The notes under the pieces were generated by a model that saw nothing but the letters and a program-made list of their open reading frames with translations, was not told where the DNA came from and did not search any database. Shown piece after piece: positions 10,401 to 19,400 of a DNA stretch of 21,320 nucleotides. The stretch is from Baffinella frigidus. Its lineage: Eukaryota > Cryptophyceae > Cryptomonadales > Baffinellaceae. The translations under genes were made by a program, and so were the position numbers. Where the stretch lies: positions 93,250 to 114,569 of the forward strand of contig MU646840.1 in NCBI GenBank assembly GCA_026770585.1, read 5' to 3'. Positions within the stretch are counted from its first letter, which is position 1; each line of letters starts with the position of its first letter.

Positions 10401-13400
10401 TGCGCGCCCTACACCATACACCCTGCACCCTACACCCTACACCCTACACCCTACACCCTAAACCCTCAACCCTACACCCTACACCCTACACCCTGCACCC
10501 TGCACCCTATCCCTTATCTGCCGAAAAAGGTACGTAATCATTTTTTTTAGCAGGAATCAGGTGTAGAGATTTGAATTTAGCGGAGGACGGTTTTCCGGGT
10601 CTCATAAATCAGGAATTTATCGGGTCGTTTAGCACCAATTACTCAATTTGTTCAGCTTAGCGAGCCTGACAAGCTGGTGTTTTTTTCATAATTTTCCATC
10701 AAGAGGCGGCTTAATTAAAAAATGCCAAAGTTGACATTTGAGCCTTTTGACGTCTCAGGACGTCGCAGGCACTTAAGGGATACCCTACACCCTACACCCT
10801 AAACCCTGCCACGTTGCAAACCCGAACCCCAAAACCCCAAACCCCAGGCCCCAATCCCCAAACCCCAAACCCGAAAACCCTAACCCCTGTTTTGCGCAAA
10901 ACAGGGTTTGGAGCGCAAAACAGGGTTTGGAGAACTACTGGACTCGCAAAGCAATCTAATTTTGGAACAAGACAGAATCTGTCCCGCTATCTTAGGCTTC
11001 CGACGCCGAAGATAAGGGTGTACATGCTATTTTAGGCATGCAATGATGCTATCTTACGCCTTTTATGTGGACAGATTCTGGAATGTTCCGAGATGAGATC
11101 ACGGGAGAGGAGATAGCGAGGGGAGGGAGGGAGGGACAGAGAGGCGAGGGCGGGAGAGAGAGAGAGAGAGCAAGCGAGAGAGAGAGACATATAGAAGGAT
11201 AGAGAGGGAGGGAGGGAGGGAGAGAGAGAGAGAAAGAGGGAGNNNNNNNNNNNNNNNNNNNNNNNNNNNNNNNNNNNNNNNNNNNNNNNNNNNNNNNNNN
11301 NNNNNNNNNNNTCACAAGCCTCGCCCTTAAGCCCTCAACCCTGACGCGCTACCCGTAAGCCCTTAACCCTTACACCCTTAACCCTCACACCCTCACACCC
11401 TCACACCCTCACACCCTCACACCCTCACACCCTCACACCCTCACACCCTCACACCCTACACCTTACACCCTACACCCTTTGAACATTAACCCTCATGATA
11501 CCCTTAACAGGGTCTGGCACTGGACCTTCTCGATTCGCAAAGCGACCACGGGAAACGCTTCCTCGCGAACCTCTACGTGCGGGTTCAGGAGGTTCTCAAC
11601 TCGGAACTCCGGAACCTCTTCCAGCCCAAGCAACAGGTACGGGTTGAGGGGTCAACGATGTAGGTCAGGTGCCTTTCAGCGAGGGGTTTAGGGTTCGGGT
11701 TTGGGGGTTTCGAGTTTGGGGTCAGGGTTTAGAGTTTGGGGTGTCGTGAGGGTTTAGGGGTTAACGAGAAAAGTTTTGTATTAGGTTTTAGGGGTTAGGG
11801 GGGTGGAGTGAGTGTTGAGGGTTCAGGAGGTGTTGAACGCGGAACTCCGGAACCTCTTCCAGCCAAAGCAACAGGTGCCTCCAGAGACTCCCTCCCCCAG
11901 ACTCCAAGGGGTGAGGGGTTAGGGGTTAGGGTTGAGGGTTTCTGGGCCCTAGACTGGAGCTTCAGAACATAAGCGGCACCCCCCCCCCTTCCACAAACGT
12001 TACTCCCACCTGTGTAATCTGTGCGTCCACCCTAGACCCCCTAGACCAAAAAGAAAAAGAAAAAAGAAGATGAAAAAAAGGAAAACCCAAACTCGTGTTC
12101 ACGGACACGGAGCGGATCCGTGTACACGAACACGGAGCTGAGTGTACACGGACACGGAGCTGATCCTTCGCGATTGTTTCCGCCCAAAACCAAAGACGAA
12201 AAACCTGGAAAAAGAGAGGAAAATCTGACAAAAAAAATCAAAAACCTGAACAAAAAACATAAAAAGAGGGAAAATAATAATTTTAAAAAACGAAACCCAA
12301 CCCCCAAAACCCGTGACAGATGACGCGCGGGGTGTACACGGACACGGAGCTCAAAAAGATCCTGCGCGATTGGTTCCGCCTCGCGGAGGAGGCCCAGATC
12401 AACCGCGACGTCGCTCTGTGCGAGTCGCACCTCAACCAGGTGAGAAACGCTTACATCATGAGTCGCTTTACATCACCAGTCGCTTTACACGAGCTGCTTT
12501 ACACAGCTTGCGTTCCGTGCTTTACACAGCCGTGTCAGCTATCGAGAGATATTTGTGCGGGAATTGGAGCCGATGGTTGAGATTGGCGCGATTGTTTCCG
12601 CCTGGCGGAAGAGGCGCAGATCAGCCGGGACGTCGCTCTCTGCGAATCGCACCTCAACCAGGTCGCTTTACATAGCCAGGTGCTTTACATAACTATCTAG
12701 TTGCTTTACATAGTCGTGGGAGCGTTTTTGCATAGGCTATGCGCACCAGCGCTTTGCACGGAAATTTGAGCCGATCGTTTAGTGGAGGAGGCCCAGATCA
12801 ACCGCGACGTCCCCCTCTGCGAATCGTACCTCAACCAGGTGTGTGAGTAGCTTTACACAGCCTGTTTTGTAAAGCACAACAAGTCGCTTTACAGATCCTG
12901 CGTTCGGTGCTTTACACTGGGGCATTGGGGGCAATCATCCCTTCTTTTGCTAATTCTCGCCGGACGGGATGGGGGGGGGAGGGTTTCTCGTGCCCACCCT
13001 GCATAGAGAACATCCTTCGCGCAGACCACCCGTGATGTTGCCCTCTGCGAGTCGCACCTGACTCAGGTGTGGCTGAACCCCAAACCCCAGACGCACAGCC
13101 TGTGTCTGAACCCCATACCCCAAACGCACAGCCCATGACACGTTGCGAAGCCTGCGGCGCAAGACCAGTATGTATCAAAACATTTAGGATATATATACAT
13201 TATATATATAGTATAATATATAAACGTGTAGGCTATATATGTACATGACCCAGGAGGGAAGGATGCTGTACAATACGAGTTGCTTTACACAGCCTGATGT
13301 CAGTGCTTTACACAGGAGTGTGAGATTTTTCACGTAGGCGTGTGAACACCACCGGCGTAACCCCTCACCCCGAATCCCGAATCCCTAGTCTCTAAACCCG

Positions 13401-16400
13401 AAACCCTGAACCCGAAACCCTCAACCCTAACCCCCAAACTCCAAACCCTAAAGCCTAAATCCTAACCCCTAAACCCTACCCACCCACAGCGCGTGACCGC
13501 CTCGCCGCACGACGCACAGCTCTGGTACGAGTTCGGCAAGATCGCGCTCCAGAATGGAACATTCGAGAAGGCGCACGACTGTCTTCGGGAGGCGCTCGCC
13601 ATCGACCCGCGGCACGTGCCGGCGCTGCTGACGTACGGCGTCTTTCTATGCCGCCACGACCGCTTCGCAGGTAGTAAAATGGAAGCATGTAGTTGTACAT
13701 CAGATTTAAGGGTTGTAGATCAGTTGTAAGTGGTGTACATGTATTGTAGACGCGGCACGTGAGGGCGCTTGCTGGCATGCAGCGTCTTTCTATGCGGCCA
13801 CGACCGCTTCGCAGGTAGCAAAATACACGCGTGTAGTCGTACATCAGTTGTAAGTGGTGTGCATGTCATGTAGACGTTGGCGTGCGGCGTCTTTCTATGC
13901 GGTCACGTCCGCTTCGTACCCGGGGTCTGTTGACTAATTATTGTTGACTAATCAGGAACCGTTCGCAGATGTTCGCACATGTATGTTGACTAACCATCAA
14001 CTGTTTGTTTGCAGATGCGGACAGCTATTTCCTCGGGGCGAACAACTGCAACCCGGAGTCGGTTGACTAACAGAAACCGTTTGCAGATGACTGTTGACTA
14101 ATCAGAATCAGATGGCCGTTGACCAATCGTGACGGTTGACTGATCATGACGGTTGGCTCGTACGCAGATGCCGAGAGCTGCTTCCTCGGGGCGACGAACT
14201 GCGACCCTTCAAACATCTTCTCGCGCGTGTTGACTTATCAGAAACTGACAGTTGACTTATCAAAAACCGTTCGCAGTTGACTAATCACAAACCGTTGGCA
14301 GATGCCGAGAGCTACTTCCTAGGAGCAACAAACTGCGACCCCTCGAACATCCAGGCGAGCGCGCTGCGCATGCTCTTCTACGATATGGAGTCACGTGACC
14401 TCGACCGCCGCGCTCTGCTCAAGAAGGTCTCATACTCATTTCATGCTATCTTAGGGTGGATTTTATGCGATGGTGAAGCTATGGCGAGACTAAGATAGCA
14501 AATTTGACCCGTGAGATAGGGTGGAGTCGATATGGAGTCACGTGACCTCGATCGCAGCTGCTCAAGAACGTCCAAGCCCGCTTGAAACTGCGTGTAAACG
14601 GCTCACGCCACATCCTCGATTTGGTCCACTTCGAGGGCTAGTGATCCGCACACACTTCTAGTTGTGTCTCAGTCTATTCGGGCTCACCCGTTTGGTGCGC
14701 CCGGGCTCTTTGGAGCGGGAAAGTTGACGGCTTTGTGCAGGATATCCAGCTTGTCAACTTGGGGATAGTCTAATGCCACAAGCTAACGCCAGCATACCCC
14801 TTCGCCTACGGTAGGAACCCCCACTCCTCCTACGACGTTTAAAACAAAAAGGTCTTTAAAAGTCGTAGGAGGGGGGATCCTACCGTAGGCAATCCGTAGG
14901 CTCTGAGTACCTCGCTGGCGTTAGCTTTTCAGATGAAGTCGGTCAACCCGAGTGAGGCTGAGCGAGGCGGCCTCCGATTCAATCTCATCCTGACACTACA
15001 GCGTGAACCCACCGCCAGTGCAACGCCCGCCCTGAAAACGCTCAACCCTACTCCCTAAATCGAGGAGTGTTCCGATTCTCGCCGTGTGTGCATCCACAGC
15101 AGAAAATTCCGCACACACGGGCCACTACAACACATCCTGGTTTTGGGTTTGGGGTTAAAGTCAAATGCTTCGGCCCGTCTAAAGACTGGAACCGCACCGT
15201 TCCAATCCAATACATCCATAGCGAACCCGACTTTTTCACCAGGCCCAGCGCAAACCCTAAACCCTAAACCCTAAACCTTAACCCCCGCAGGTGCTCGACC
15301 TGGAAATCGAGCAAGGGGTCACCCCCCGCTCAGCATACCTCCGCGCTGCCGAGTTCGCCACAGTAACCCCGAAACCCCAAACCCCACACCTCCAACCCCA
15401 AACCGGACATCTACCTAAACTCGATACCCTAGACCCGAGACCCGGAACCCGAAACGCGATGCCCGAAACTGGAAACTCGATGCCCGAACACCGAAACTGG
15501 ATCACCGAAGCCCGGAAGTCGATGTCTGAAACCCGAAACTCGATACCCGACTCGAACCTCAATACCCCAAACCCGAAACTCGATGTGTGAAAACTGAAAT
15601 CCCAAACCTGCCAAACCCCAACACCAACACCAACACCAACACCAACACCAACCCTAACACCAACACCAACACCAACACCAACACCAACCCCAAATCCCAA
15701 ACCCCACACCCCAAACCTCAAACTGCAAACAAGAGTTGAAAGCGCTCTCGCTGGTGAAGCGCTACCAGACACCCGAAACTCGATGCCCGATACCCGAAAA
15801 CTCGACACCCGAAACTCGATGCCCCAAACCCCAAACCCGCAAACAGGAGCTGAAAGCCCTCTCTCTCGTGGAGCGCTGCCAGTCGCAAGAGATTGCCAAA
15901 AACGGCAACTCCCAGGCGCGCCCCGCACCCTAAAACCCGAAATCCGGAACCCGGAATCCGAAACACGAAATCAGGAAACCGGAACCCGAAATCTGGGACC
16001 CGGAACACGAAATCCGGAACCCGGAACCCGGAACCCGGAATCCGGAATCCGGAACCTGAAACCCGAAACAACTTCCACCCCAAACCCCAAACCCCAAACC
16101 CCAAACCCCAAACCCCAAACCCCAAACCCTCAACCCTACGCCCTCTTCTCGAGGAGCTGCGGTTCCTGGCCGCGCGAATGGCCCGCGCGGATCCCCTATG
16201 CCCCAAACCCTAACCCCTAACTCATCCACGCCGGGTCATAAGTTCCTTTTTCACACACACTCGTTCGCGCTAAAAGTGTTGAGATGGCTTATCGTGGTAA
16301 ATATATATTTTTAACTCCGGCGGCAAACAGCTCCAATTCCCAACAGTTTTGGCGTGTTTCTCGGGTAGAATCAACTGTACTTCTAGATCGTGTAGTAAAA

Positions 16401-19400
16401 TAAAAAACGTTCAAATTTCGGCTTCTGACCTGGCGCGGAATGCAGGAAGTGCGGTTGCTAGTCGCGCGAATGGCCCGAACGGATCCCCTACGCCCCAAAC
16501 CCCAACCGAAAAGCGATCGGAAACGTGATCAATTGCTGTCTTTTCGCGTGTTTCCTGGGCAATAATCCAATAATTGGCTTAAGGATTTGTTTACAAGGGT
16601 AGCCTCGTGTGGGAGGTGATCCGTTCTCTTCAAAATGCGGAGATCGTGCCTTGATTGCCTGGTGTATCCCTCAAGCGGCGGACGGGCAAATATTCGCCCC
16701 AACTCGCCCGAGGCAGGTCATAGGGCCCTACCGTAGGGCGTATGCGCCTACTCGCCACTCAAGGGATCACAGGAGCTGCGGTTGCTAGTCGGGCGACCTA
16801 GTCGCTTGAATCATCCGCGCGGATCCCCTGCACCCCAAACCCCAAACCCCAGACCCTAACCCCAACCCACACAACAGGAGCTGCGGTTGCTAGTCGCGCA
16901 CGCACTCCTCACAGACGGGAAGTTTGAACACTGCGACATAAATAGCTCACACTCGATAGCATGAAACCCAACCCTAAGATAGCAAAATGCTATCTTAGGA
17001 GTGGAGTTCCCCTAAGATAGCAAAAGTTGAGGCTCGTAACCTGCAGCTCGACGCCTAAAATGCCGTCTGTGTCATCTTAAGGGTGGAATTACCCCAGGCT
17101 CTAATCCCTAAGCCATCTTCAGGAGCTGCGGTTGCTAGTCGGGCGCGCTCTCCACTGACCTGCATTGACGATGCGGGTGGGTTTCATGCTATCAACCCAT
17201 ATAACAGGAGTTCCCAACCCATATAACAGGAAACCCTAACCCCCAACTCGTATAACAGGAGCTGCGGTTGCTAGTCGGGCGCGCGCTCCTCGCAGACGGG
17301 AAGTTCGAACAGGCGCGCGTCGAGCTCCAGGTTTTGAGCCTCACTCTAGCAAATTTCACCCATAAGATAACACAATAAACACGATTCCACCCATAAGATA
17401 ACGTGGATTGTGTGCTATTTATGTCGCAGACGGGTCGAGCAGGTGACAAATTCCTCCCATAACATAGCACAAGTTCCACCCATAAGATAACACAAACGGT
17501 GTTTTAAGCGTCGGGCTCCAGGTGACGAGCCTCACTCTAGCAAATTCCACCCTTAAGATAACACAATTAACACAAATTCCACCCATAAGATAACACAATA
17601 AACACAAATCCACCCTTAAGATAACGTGGATCGTGTGCTATTTATGTCGCAGACGGGAAGTTCGAACAGGCGCGGGTCGAACTCCAGGTCCACATAGAGG
17701 GCTACCGATCTCCGCATTTTGAGGAGAACGGATCAACTCCCACACGAGGCTTCCCTTGTATACAGATCCTTAGGTCAATTATTGGATTATTGCCCGGGAA
17801 ACACGCCAAAAGACAGGATTTTGAATAACCCGTAAGCGATAAGACCTAGCATCCTACGGTAGGCAACCCGTAGGGACACAGGTGACGAGCCTCACTTGAT
17901 CCACCTGTTTCCACATGAAATTATCTCTTCACCCACCCCTACCACACAGCGGGCTTCGACGGCATTTTCGGGCGCTGAGAGCCCGAGTTTCCGTTACCGT
18001 ATCCGTATGAACCCCCCCATGTCCCTGCGGGTTGCCTACCGTAGGGTCCTGTGACTTATTGCTTAAGGGGTATTCAGAAATCCCTTGGAAGTCCGCTGTG
18101 TGGTAGCTCGCGCGGTCGGGTCGGCTGGATGCTGTGATGTACAGCTCTGTAACACCCACGATTTCGTGGTTTTATGAGTGTGGATAATCCACTTAACTTG
18201 AGCGTTGGGCTGCCTGACGCCGTGGCGGTCGTTGTTAATGCAATACCATCAGAGAGACGTTCTTTGTTTAATACAATACCATCAGAGAGACCTCGACCTT
18301 TGTCAATGCCACCATGGTTGTGTGTGGGTGCCCCTTAACTTCGGTTTGGGGCTGTACGAACGACTGGCGGTGCGCCGCTCTGTAACACCCAGGATTTCTT
18401 GGTGTTCTGGGTATGCATAATCCACTAACCTGCAGTCGGTATGTAATCCACTAACCTATAAATAATCGGTATGGATAATCCACTTACCTGGGTATGGATA
18501 ATCAATGCAGGTCCAGTAACCTGCATTGATGATCTGCAGACCAGGACGCGTTTGCAAACGACAGACGCTGCGCGGGTTTCGTCTGGGGTTGTGGGGGCTA
18601 GGGCGCGGGGGGTTCTCCGTAGCTGTGATGGTCCGGATGGGACACTGAACTTGATGGATGATCTGGAGGATACACTTGAGCGTTGAGTTGCAACTTGAGC
18701 GTGGAGTTCACTTGAGCGTGGAAATAACTTGAGCGTGGGGTTACTGAACTTGATTGGTGAAATTGCAGGAGGCGCTGGCAAACGATAGACGGTGCGCCGC
18801 TCTGTAACACCCAGGATTTCGTGGTGTTATGGGTATGGATCATCCAATCAACCGAATGATGGATAATCCACTGACCTGCATTGATGGGGTTGCAGGATGC
18901 GCTTGCGAACGACCGACGGTGCGCCGCCGCGATGATCTTGATGGGGCACTCCTTCTTCGAGGTGTGCCCTGATAGTGTGTTTCGTGTGGGAAGAGGGTAG
19001 CGGGTAGAGGGAAGAGGGTGGAGGGTGGAGGGTGGAGGGTAGAGGGTAGAGGGTAGAGGGTACACGAGTTATTTCCTCTGGGGTGTAGAGTTTGGGGTGT
19101 AGAGGATGCAGGACGCGCATGCGAACGACCCACGGTCGGTGAGGTAGAGCCGCCGCGATGATCTTGATGGGGCGTTCCTTCTTCGAGGTTCAAATCTATA
19201 AACCCCAAACCCCAAACCCTAAACTCCAATACCCTCTGCAAAAGGCCTAACCCCCAACCCCTCACCCCCCGCGTGGTTCATGAGGAGTGTGTCCTCAACG
19301 CCCTCCCTCTCCTCTGCAACCCCTCTAACCCCTCACCCCAAACCCTTAACCACAAACCCCAAACCCTAAACCCCAAAACCTTAACCATAAACCCTCAACC

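Larger units (their letters stand above)
16536..17816. repeat. pair of about 110-bp inverted repeats flanking exon U
   Basis: 16536-16647 (CTGTCTTTTCGCGTGTTTCC... to ...AAATGCGGAGATC) is the imperfect reverse complement of 17707-17816 (GATCTCCGCATTTTGAGG... to ...ACACGCCAAAAGACAG). The arms enclose three of the exon U copies, exon U itself and the donor-side copies. A third, shorter relative is at about 16348-16376. These are most simply two copies of a dispersed element in opposite orientation. Confidence 0.8.

Noticed and set aside
14723-14758. AAGTTGAC ... GTCAACTT hairpin as a terminator or regulatory site
   Set aside because: Only an 8-bp stem in intron sequence; too little to assign a function.
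15278-15928. 216-residue minus-strand open frame rich in GVGVGV and FRVSG
   Set aside because: Reverse translation of heptamer and hexamer repeats, overlapping exons S and T on the other strand.
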